DNA of 5,299 bases from Desulfobacterales bacterium (GTDB lineage: Bacteria > Desulfobacterota > Desulfobacteria > Desulfobacterales > C00003106): contig JAUWMN010000146.1 in NCBI GenBank assembly GCA_030613165.1, forward strand, positions 1 to 5,299. The letters are read 5' to 3'. Positions 1 to 4,421 of the stretch are shown here, piece by piece. The notes under the pieces are model-generated. The model was not told the origin of the DNA, made no database searches, and saw nothing but the letters and a program-made list of their open reading frames with translations. A program made the position numbers and the translations under genes. The stretch's first letter is position 1. The number at the start of each line of letters is the position of its first letter.

Positions 1-309
1 TTGGGTTATTCCGTTACATCTGTACCAAGTGGTGAGGAAGCGGTTGAATATGTGAGGAATAACTCAATAGATCTATTAGTATTAGATATGATTATGGCCC
101 CCGGTATTGACGGGCTTGATACATATAAAAGAATTCTACAATTACATCCTGGGCAAAAGGCAATCATGGCAAGTGGGTTTTCTGAAACAGACCGTGTCAA
201 AGAGGCTCAAAAATTAGGTGCAGGAGCTTATATAAGAAAGCCATATACGATGGGAAAAATAGGTCTTGCCATTAAAAAAGAATTGGAGAAGCGCTCTTTA
301 ATAATTTAA
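1..309 (+). CDS. Receiver (REC) domain, C-terminal part, cut by the window edge
   Basis: This is a phosphoacceptor receiver domain of a two-component system, missing its first strand. Counting from the first visible codon, the phosphorylated Asp is D29 (VLDMIM), the conserved Ser/Thr is S58 (MASGFS) and the conserved Lys is K80 (RKPY). The acidic pocket (the usual DD or DE after strand 1) is absent, so the TTG at position 1 is almost certainly an internal Leu codon and the gene begins upstream. The protein ends about 20 residues after the Lys-Pro motif, so no DNA-binding output domain follows. By family knowledge this fits the C-terminal receiver of a hybrid sensor kinase or a stand-alone receiver; the upstream sequence would decide. 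The visible domain is intact and no frameshift is seen. Confidence 0.88.
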   Translation: MGYSVTSVPSGEEAVEYVRNNSIDLLVLDMIMAPGIDGLDTYKRILQLHPGQKAIMASGFSETDRVKEAQKLGAGAYIRKPYTMGKIGLAIKKELEKRSLII

Positions 310-344
310 TTGACACTCTATTATAGTGATATTAAACGAGAATA
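310..344 (+). promoter_or_regulatory. Short intergenic stretch with TTGACA and an imperfect palindrome
   Basis: A perfect TTGACA (310-315) lies just after the receiver stop codon, but no convincing -10 box stands 16-18 bases downstream. Positions 314-328 (CACTCTATTATAGTG) form a 15-base palindrome with one mismatch. This could be a weak promoter or operator for the transposase remnant, or chance. There is no clear Shine-Dalgarno sequence before the ATG at 345. Confidence 0.2.
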
Positions 345-599
345 ATGCCAAGAACAGCACGACTTGATGCCCCCGATGTTCTGCACCATGTCATGATTCG
401 GGGAACAGAACGCAGGAAGATATTCCGCAACGATAAAGAGCTTGAGGATTTTATCGAACGACTTGAGACTGCAAGGGAATTAGGCATGTCCCTTACAGCG
501 TTAGCCATGAAATTGGAAATGAGTATTGCTGGAGTGGGGTTTGCCGTGGAAAGGGGAGAGCTCATAGCCAAAAAAAGGCAATTTATGCTGATAAACTGA
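345..599 (+). pseudogene. REP-associated tyrosine transposase (IS200-like, Y1) remnant with a large in-frame internal deletion
   Basis: The 84-residue product joins the two ends of a REP-associated tyrosine transposase. Residues 1 to about 41 (MPRTARLDAP, then HHVMIRGTERRKIF) match the typical N-terminus. From about residue 46, ELGMSLTALAMKLEMS followed by AVERGE matches the typical C-terminal helix-turn-helix. Full members of the family run to roughly 200-300 residues. The middle, which carries the HxH metal-binding motif and the catalytic Tyr, is missing, so the product cannot cut DNA. The reading frame is kept across the junction. It could be a neutral deletion remnant, or a small DNA-binding protein made of the HTH alone; the first is more likely. 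The family identification is from recognised motifs, not from a search. Confidence 0.82.
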
Positions 600-615
600 G
601 TTATTAAGTTATTAA

Positions 616-756
616 AGAGCCCCTTTTCGATATGAACTTTACGAAGAAGGTGGTCAGATAAGAAAGTCATCAAAAGGAGTTCCTTCCACTATTGTAAAGG
701 GGTACGGAAGAAAAATTAACAAATTCATTCAGTATGTTGAAGCCGAGTGGAAATAA
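616..756 (+). pseudogene. Unrecognised C-terminal coding fragment without a start codon
   Basis: After a TAA at 613-615 one frame stays open for 46 codons to a TAA at 754-756. The end of its translation (GVPSTIVKGYGRKINKF, then IQYVEAEWK) looks protein-like, with alternating charged and hydrophobic residues and no low complexity. There is no ATG or GTG in a sensible position and no ribosome binding site, so it is probably the tail of a broken gene. I do not recognise the family. It sits between two other gene remnants, which supports decay by deletion in this zone. Confidence 0.35.
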
Positions 757-764
757 TCAGCCAG

Positions 765-841
765 CAACGAGTAACGAGTAACGAGCCACGAGCAACGAGC
801 AACGAGTAACGAGCAACGAGTAACGCGCAACGAGTAACGCG
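765..841 (+). repeat. Eleven tandem copies of a 7-base repeat (consensus YAACGAG)
   Basis: The 77 bases divide exactly into eleven heptamers. Five read CAACGAG, three TAACGAG, two TAACGCG and one CCACGAG. The array starts 8 bases after the stop codon of the preceding fragment and stops one base before the ATG of the response-regulator fragment. Similar CGAGCAACGAG-type heptads are familiar in intergenic DNA of Desulfobacterota genomes (recollection, not searched). Because 7 is not a multiple of 3, the array is not a coding repeat. It is a likely site of copy-number change and of recombination between arrays. Confidence 0.95.
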
Positions 842-842
842 A

Positions 843-908
843 ATGTCAAAAATTCTGATCATCGATGATGAGCCGATGGTGTGTCGCACCCTGTCCCGAT
901 TTCTCTAA
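843..908 (+). pseudogene. N-terminal fragment of a response-regulator receiver domain
   Basis: The 21-codon frame reads MSKILIIDDEPMVCRTLSRF plus a final Leu, then TAA. This is strand 1, the acidic pocket (DDE, residues 8-10) and helix 1 of a receiver domain, as in CheY and NtrC-type regulators. It stops before strand 2 and lacks the phosphoacceptor Asp, so it cannot work as a receiver. The next 80 bases show no continuation in the other two frames. The ATG stands one base after the heptamer array and has no ribosome binding site. This suggests that recombination at the repeat brought in, or cut off, a regulator gene. Confidence 0.7.
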
Positions 909-1243
909 AGATAGAGTGAAAACATGCCGATGATGGAAATGTATGCGATGGGAAAGGTGTTTTCTCAATCCCTGGAAGGATGATAGGATGCTAAACAGTA
1001 TATCCAGCACAGATACAGTTAAGGTTATAATAGACAACCGAAGGCCAAAGAGGCAGGAAAAACAGCCTGTGATGCCCCTCCATGAGGGCCGGACTCCGGG
1101 GGACAAGGTTTCTTTGGAAGAAAATCCGGGTGAGGTGATAACGTATAGTGTCTCCAAAAAGACCGCGCTTATAGACTCCGGTTTCAGCTCTCTGCGAGAA
1201 ATGCTTGCTGAGATTCTGGAAAAGCAGGGCATAACTCACAAAG

Positions 1244-1300
1244 GCCAAGACATCGCTGACCCTATCTTAAGGGTAAATTATGCCAGGACAACGCTGACCC
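1244..1300 (+). repeat. Left-end double repeat of the insertion sequence
   Basis: There are two direct copies of the end repeat, at 1244-1262 and 1281-1300 (TGCCAGGACAACGCTGACCC). They are separated by a spacer containing TTAAGGGT. The same order, repeat-TTAAGGGT-repeat, occurs inverted at the right end (2749-2801), so the whole two-repeat unit is a terminal feature and probably the transposase binding site. The outer copy lacks the first T of the repeat (G at 1243), which hints at end erosion. Confidence 0.85.
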
Positions 1301-1310
1301 AATTAATGAA

Positions 1311-1331
1311 TAGCTCATACATGTTGAGCTA
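1311..1331. repeat. Perfect 7-base inverted repeat inside the left end
   Basis: TAGCTCA (1311-1317) and TGAGCTA (1325-1331) flank a 7-base loop. No run of T follows on either strand, so it is not a typical Rho-independent terminator. It lies between the left-end repeats and the larger stem-loop at 1341-1387. Confidence 0.5.
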
Positions 1332-1340
1332 AGATATTTC

Positions 1341-1387
1341 GATAGGGAAACGGAAGGAGCCCGTAGGGCGACTGGAGGTTCCCTATC
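1341..1387 (-). repeat. Nested stem-loop in the non-coding stretch after the transposase
   Basis: An outer stem pairs GATAGGGAA (1341-1349) and C1351 with GTTCCCTATC (1378-1387), leaving one bulged base. Inside it, GCCC (1359-1362) and GGGC (1366-1369) form a small hairpin with a 3-base loop. In the transposase transcript this falls about 140 bases after the stop codon. It may protect the message, stop read-through, or be a recombination structure. The region 1303-1527 holds no credible gene. I see in it only these hairpins and a GC-rich patch near 1388-1400 followed by six T (1409-1414). Confidence 0.5.
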
Positions 1388-1527
1388 CGGCGGCCGCGTC
1401 GCAGGCACTTTTTTCGCGGTCAAACATGGAAATATATCCATCATGAAAAAGGGAAATTTCACTCTATCAAGTACATTAAATTCTTTATCAGTCTCCCTTC
1501 AACGAAATTAACAAAGTCCATCGTGAT

Positions 1528-2340
1528 TCAGGTGCTCATAGGGAGTTGATAGTTAAAAGATTCAACAAATTCATCACCCATGTACATTTGCAGAGTGTGA
1601 AATTCCGTATCAATCACAGTCTTAACATAGGCGTAAACCAGATCTTTTGATACTTGGAATTTTTCACCAAAAATATTGAGCATTCTGTCGCTACGAATAA
1701 ACCGGATAACAATAATGTTTCCATCAGGGATGTCATCCAAATCAGGGATTTTGGTATTACCCCCAAGGGTTATTGGTTTATAGTCATAGCTCTTTGTAAA
1801 CTCACCCGGGGTTTTTCCTTTGAGGCAACTGTATCGATGATGCTTGTTATGGAACCTTTGAAACGCTTTGCTTTGGCGTTTTAAATATAAATAGCTACTA
1901 AACCACTGCCTACGGAAAAAGCTTTTGTTATAGGTATCGTTAAAGTGCTCTATAACCCCGTTACGCCAAGGTTCAGCAACCGGAATAAATACAGGCTGAA
2001 TGCCAAAATGAAGGCATAATTTGATAACAATGCCAAATGACCTGGGATATTTGTTGCTGCCTCGAAAGCTGAGCTCGTTATCGAGCTGTAAAAAGTCTGG
2101 CATTCCCAATGATTTCCAGCATCTCATGAGACTGGCAGCAATGGGTTTATCCTCTTTTGTTCTTTGAGATTCTATATAAACGCGATGGCTGAATAGATCC
2201 ATCACGTTGAACGAGTAAAACCTTCCATCCCCTTTAATATAGCGAGGGCCAACAAGATCAGCTTGGTGAATGTTATTAAAATCAAGAGCTTCAGTGAAAT
2301 ATGGATACTCAACCCCTTTAGGAATGTAGGATCTTTTTTT
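1528..2340 (-). CDS. Transposase, second frame: rve-type catalytic domain
   Basis: This frame carries the integrase-core (rve, RNase H-fold) domain that cuts and joins the element's ends. Read as a continuation of the upstream frame, the fused protein is about 387 residues with catalytic D145 (HQADLVG), D204 (LQLDNE) and E248 (NGVIEHFND), 43 residues apart for the last pair. The PVAEPWRNGVIE stretch before the Glu is typical of the IS3/IS481 side of the family. The first possible start is the GTG at 2205, which would omit the first catalytic Asp (codon 2257-2259), so this frame is unlikely to work alone. Frame overlap with the first frame runs from 2318 to about 2340, around the A8 run. No internal stop is found, so apart from that frame change the catalytic part looks intact. 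Confidence 0.85.
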   Translation of the reverse strand, partial: KKRSYIPKGVEYPYFTEALDFNNIHQADLVGPRYIKGDGRFYSFNVMDLFSHRVYIESQRTKEDKPIAASLMRCWKSLGMPDFLQLDNELSFRGSNKYPRSFGIVIKLCLHFGIQPVFIPVAEPWRNGVIEHFNDTYNKSFFRRQWFSSYLYLKRQSKAFQRFHNKHHRYSCLKGKTPGEFTKSYDYKPITLGGNTKIPDLDDIPDGNIIVIRFIRSDRMLNIFGEKFQVSKDLVYAYVKTVIDTEFHTLQMYMGDEFVESFNYQLPMST

Positions 2341-2692
2341 TAACGAGTCCTTCTTGATTCAACACGCGATTGATGGCCCGGTCTGAAGGAAAAGAGAAAT
2401 CTGATTTATTCAACTCCCATTTTATAGCGGATGCGCTAATCTGGGAGAATCGTTCGGACTCAAGCCGCCTCCGGGTTTCAATAATTCGTTGTCTATCAAT
2501 GTCCGAAATTCTTGTTGGGCTATTATGGGGTGCTTTAGATCGGTCTTTATACCAATCTTTATCACCAGTTTGATAGCGTTTGAGCCATTTAAAGAACCAT
2601 TCTTTTGATCTTTCAAGGTCAGTATATACAGATTTTGGACCTTCTCCGTCTAAATGGCGCTGAACGGCTTTTTTTCTAAGTTCTTCTTCCAT
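2318..2692 (-). CDS. Transposase, first frame: helix-turn-helix DNA-binding part
   Basis: The 124-residue product starts MEEELRKKAVQRHLDGEG and carries a helix-turn-helix at about residues 5-45 (KSVYTDLERSKEWFFKWLKR). A second helical DNA-binding segment follows near residues 60-115 (TRISDIDRQRIIETRRRLE). This is the usual N-terminal layout of IS3/IS481-like transposases, where it recognises the element's end repeats. Shortly after the A8 run the frame ends with KKKILHS and a stop. The continuous protein would instead read GLVKKRSYIPKGVEYPYF, reached by leaving out one A. On its own the product could bind the ends and act as a repressor, as is known for the first-frame proteins of some elements. 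The ATG at 2692 has a strong GGGGGG ribosome binding site 6 bases upstream. Confidence 0.85.
   Translation of the reverse strand: MEEELRKKAVQRHLDGEGPKSVYTDLERSKEWFFKWLKRYQTGDKDWYKDRSKAPHNSPTRISDIDRQRIIETRRRLESERFSQISASAIKWELNKSDFSFPSDRAINRVLNQEGLVKKKILHS
2334..2341 (-). other. A8 run at the junction of the two transposase frames
   Basis: On the coding strand the sequence is GTT followed by eight A and GATCC. Reading seven A instead of eight restores the continuous transposase. Transcriptional slippage on A runs of this length is known in other insertion sequences and could make a fraction of full-length protein. A one-base insertion that killed the element is the alternative. A -1 ribosomal shift gives the wrong frame, so this is not the IS3-type signal. 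Confidence 0.75.
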
Positions 2693-2694
2693 TT

Positions 2695-2726
2695 GATACC
2701 CCCCTTTTTTTTAAAATGAGGGTATC
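2695..2726 (-). promoter_or_regulatory. Hairpin that includes the transposase ribosome binding site
   Basis: On the - strand, GATACCC (2726-2720) can pair with GGGTATC (2701-2695) across an 18-base loop that contains eight A. The 3' arm includes half of the GGGGGG Shine-Dalgarno run (2704-2699) and stands 2 bases before the ATG. Folding would hide the ribosome binding site. The stem is perfect over 7 base pairs. Confidence 0.6.
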
Positions 2727-2755
2727 ATAAATGATATAAAAGAAAATAGGGTCAA
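2724..2755 (-). promoter_or_regulatory. Possible transposase promoter overlapping the end repeat
   Basis: A TTGACC (2755-2750), part of the innermost right-end repeat, and a TATGAT (2729-2724) lie 20 bases apart on the - strand. The spacing is longer than ideal, so this is a modest candidate. If used, transcription would start near 2717, after the 5' arm of the ribosome-binding-site hairpin. Confidence 0.35.
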
Positions 2756-2826
2756 CGATGTCTTGGCACAAATGACCCTTAAGGTCAGCGATGTCTTGGC
2801 AGTTTTGGGTCAGCGATGTCCTGGCA
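2749..2826 (-). repeat. Right-end triple repeat of the insertion sequence
   Basis: There are three direct copies of the end repeat: 2749-2768 (GGGTCAACGATGTCTTGGCA), 2783-2801 and 2807-2826 (GGGTCAGCGATGTCCTGGCA). The two inner ones and their TTAAGGGT-containing spacer match the left end in inverted order. The outermost copy has no partner on the left. Confidence 0.85.
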
Positions 2827-2888
2827 TTTGTCAGCTAAGGGCTAAAGACCAAGGGTCCTTCCTTTGGCCTTATGCCTCGTTTTTGGTT

Positions 2889-2901
2889 CCGGCTTTGCCG
2901 G
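2889..2901. repeat. Short hairpin between the insertion sequence and the operon end
   Basis: CCGGC-TTT-GCCGG is a perfect 5-base-pair stem with a 3-base loop, 35 bases beyond the stop codon of the cooT-like gene. On the - strand it is followed by AACCAAAAACG, not a T run, so it is a poor Rho-independent terminator for the operon. The rest of 2827-2935 holds a partial inverted repeat (CCAAGG near 2850 with CCTTTGG near 2862) and no gene. Confidence 0.35.
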
Positions 2902-2935
2902 GTTAAGCACCAGGAGGCTGTCCGAAAATAGACTT

Positions 2936-3124
2936 CTACACAGATTCCAGGATGATCTTATGGTCCACCAGATAAAGGGCCTTAATCCTGGCCTTGATTT
3001 GCCTCTGCTCCCCGAAAATATCAATCATTTTTATTTGCCCCTCCTCGGATTCAAGCAAATCAACGTTTTCAAGGACCAGCTCTTCCCGCCCATCCTTCAA
3101 CAAATAAGCAGCAGATTCACACAT
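2936..3124 (-). CDS. cooT: Small CooT family nickel-binding protein
   Basis: The 62-residue protein begins MCESAAYLLKDGREELVLEN and ends with DHKIILESV. The MCE start, the central IDIFGEQ and the DHKI near the end match the CooT family, whose members are about 60-70 residues. In the characterised CooT of carbon monoxide dehydrogenase maturation, a dimer binds one Ni(II) through Cys2; that Cys is present here. Many homologues lie away from any coo genes, so a general nickel-handling role is possible and a strict CODH role is not shown. The start overlaps the end of the DUF3842 gene by 8 bases, and AAGGAG (3135-3140) lies 10 bases upstream. It is the last gene of the operon. No frameshift is seen. 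Confidence 0.85.
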   Translation of the reverse strand: MCESAAYLLKDGREELVLENVDLLESEEGQIKMIDIFGEQRQIKARIKALYLVDHKIILESV

Positions 3125-3533
3125 GGTTATACATCTCCTTTATAATCTCAACCGCTTGTTTCACTAGATGAGGTAAAGGTTCACCGGTAACACCAACAAG
3201 CTTTACCCTCTCCTGGGTAAGAGGAATCAGAATCTTTTCGGCCAGGCTGGAGCAAACTGCCTCGGCCATCCCCGGCGTCACCTCTCCCATCAGGGCACTG
3301 GGCATGAGAATAGCTAAGGGTCCTAAAATAACATCAACTTTTGGGCTGTTTTGGACAATGGCGTTTTCGCCTGTGGCACCCCGGTTGGCCCCAGCCTTCA
3401 TCATACGCGATGTGGCAATTGAGTTTGTTCCCAGCGCAAGTATCTCCAATCCCTCACTAAGAATCTCCCTAAGACCCTTGATTATCGTGGATCCTATTCC
3501 GCCACCCTGCCCGTCCATGACCATAATTATCAT
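3117..3533 (-). CDS. DUF3842 family protein (Rossmann-like, function unknown)
   Basis: The 138-residue product has a glycine-rich nucleotide-binding-like loop at residues 7-14 (DGQGGGIG), an ALGTN strand end at 33-37, and GANRGATGENAI at 48-59. These are the conserved blocks I know from DUF3842. The substrate and partner are unknown. I chose the ATG at 3533 because GAGGGG (3540-3545) stands 6 bases upstream; a longer frame from the TTG at 3557 has no such site and would add eight residues before the first strand. The stop codon lies inside the start of the cooT-like gene (8-base overlap), so the two are translationally coupled. The parB stop lies 42 bases upstream. No membrane segment is seen; a cytoplasmic protein is likely. 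Confidence 0.85.
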   Translation of the reverse strand: MIIMVMDGQGGGIGSTIIKGLREILSEGLEILALGTNSIATSRMMKAGANRGATGENAIVQNSPKVDVILGPLAILMPSALMGEVTPGMAEAVCSSLAEKILIPLTQERVKLVGVTGEPLPHLVKQAVEIIKEMYNHV

Positions 3534-3575
3534 TGATATCCCCTCAATCATTTCCAATTGAAAAGGAAAAGGATG

Positions 3576-4421
3576 TCATGTAAGGAGCTCAAGAAGTCGA
3601 TCCAATTCCTCATCGGAATAAAAATAGATCATAATACTCCCCCCCCTCCCCCTCTTCTTGATATCCACTTTTGTGCCCAGCGTCCGTTTAAGGTTATCAG
3701 AGAGGGATTGAATATAATAATCCTGTTCAACCCCCTTTTTTCCTGAACGCCCCGACACTTTCCTTTTGTTGACTATCTCCTCCACCTGGCGTACGGAAAG
3801 GGCCTTTTTTACTATGAGATCCCTGACCTTCTTCTGTTCCTTCAAATTTCTGAGCCCGACTAACACCCTGGCATGACCCATGCTCAGTCGATTATCGATC
3901 AAATCTCGCTGGATCGTTTGGGGCAGTTTCAAAAGTCTCAACATATTAGTAATGGTGGAACGCTCTTTGCCCAGGCTTTTTGCAAGGGCCTCCTGGGTGG
4001 TTTGAGTATACTCCATCCATTTCCTATATGCTAAGGCCTCTTCTATAGGATTGAGATCTTTTCTGTGAATATTCTCTATAAGGGCCAGTTCAAGTGACTC
4101 TATTGGTGTGGTTTCCCGAACCACGACAGGGACCCTTTTCAGCCCGGCCTTCTGTGCAGCCAGCCAGCGACGCTCACCCGCTATAAGTTGATAACCCTTT
4201 TCTGTTTTGCTTACCAGCAGTGGCGTAATGATGCCTTTCTCCTTTACGGATTCAACCAGTTCCTCCAGTTCCACACCCTGGAACTTCTGGCGTGGCTGAT
4301 ATGGGTTCCGTTCTATAGTTTCTATGGGGCATTGAAAAAAAATTGCCGCCTCTTCTGCCAAGTCATGCACGTCAGGGATAAGGGCCGATAATCCCTTACC
4401 AAGGGCCTTGCGTTTAGTCAT
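3576..4421 (-). CDS. parB: ParB, chromosome partition protein (CTP-dependent DNA clamp)
   Basis: ParB binds parS sites near the replication origin, spreads as a CTP-bound clamp and activates the ParA ATPase. The 281-residue product shows all parts in order. There is a ParA-contacting N-terminus (LGKGLSALI, 7-15), the CTP-binding boxes GERRW (82-86) and ENIHRKDLNP (116-125), and a helix-turn-helix near 142-163 (TQEALAKSLGKERSTITNML). A Lys/Arg-rich linker (about 219-230) precedes the C-terminal dimerisation domain, which ends DEELDRLLELLT. The length is normal for chromosomal ParB. I chose the ATG at 4421 because MTKRKALGKGLSALIP is the usual start; a TTG at 4442 would add seven residues. The gene overlaps parA by 8 bases (ATGACTAA). 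No canonical parS 16-mer was seen in the window. Confidence 0.96.
   Translation of the reverse strand: MTKRKALGKGLSALIPDVHDLAEEAAIFFQCPIETIERNPYQPRQKFQGVELEELVESVKEKGIITPLLVSKTEKGYQLIAGERRWLAAQKAGLKRVPVVVRETTPIESLELALIENIHRKDLNPIEEALAYRKWMEYTQTTQEALAKSLGKERSTITNMLRLLKLPQTIQRDLIDNRLSMGHARVLVGLRNLKEQKKVRDLIVKKALSVRQVEEIVNKRKVSGRSGKKGVEQDYYIQSLSDNLKRTLGTKVDIKKRGRGGSIMIYFYSDEELDRLLELLT

Larger units (their letters stand above)
988..1332 (+). pseudogene. Small hypothetical gene whose 3' end is replaced by insertion-sequence DNA
   Basis: I do not recognise this protein. The ATG at 988 has a good ribosome binding site (GGAAGGA, 974-980, spacing 7) and is preferred to the ATG at 943, which has none and adds a poorly protein-like leader. 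The native part is about 85 residues (988-1243). It opens MLNSISSTDTVKVIIDN, has a basic, Pro-containing middle with a PGDKVSLEE stretch, and ends in a predicted amphipathic helix (LREMLAEILEKQG). No signal peptide or membrane segment is seen. From 1244 to the stop at 1330-1332 the frame reads through the left-end repeats of the insertion sequence, adding about 29 foreign residues. The original C-terminus is lost or lies beyond the element. The chimeric protein could still be made. Confidence 0.55.
1244..2826 (-). mobile_element. Insertion sequence with an rve-type DDE transposase, about 1.6 kb
   Basis: Related repeats in inverted orientation lie at both ends: GCCAAGACATCGCTGACCC at 1244-1262 and its counterpart GGTCAGCGATGTCTTGGCA at 2783-2801. 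A further outer copy ends at 2826 in CCTGGCA. Between them lies one transposase in two frames on the - strand, a long leader at its 5' side and about 225 bases of structured non-coding DNA at its 3' side. The TG/CA tips and the HTH-plus-rve layout suggest an IS481/IS3-like group; the exact family is not certain. It is longer than most IS481 elements. No direct target duplication is obvious next to either candidate pair of tips, so one end may be eroded. It interrupts the small gene at 988 and separates the decayed + strand zone from the - strand core operon. Confidence 0.85.

Noticed and set aside
765..841. The heptamer array as a CRISPR array or iteron origin.
   Set aside because: The units are contiguous with no spacers, and 7 bases is too short for CRISPR repeats. 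No replication initiator gene is near, so there is no support for an iteron origin.
1..908. The receiver fragment at 843-908 and the partial receiver at 1-309 look like the two halves of one domain.
   Set aside because: The N-terminal half lies downstream of the C-terminal half on the same strand, so they cannot be one split gene here. The first half seen at position 1 is simply cut by the window edge.
846..1248. Open frames on the - strand opposite the hypothetical gene.
   Set aside because: Their translations are Ser/Leu-rich and His-rich without any recognisable motif, and the + strand frame has a proper ribosome binding site.
2889..2901. Rho-independent terminator of the parA-cooT operon.
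   Set aside because: The stem has only five pairs and is followed by an A-rich, not T-rich, stretch on the operon strand.
3304..4391. Several + strand open frames opposite DUF3842 and parB.
   Set aside because: They lie antisense to clearly recognised protein families and have no motifs of their own.
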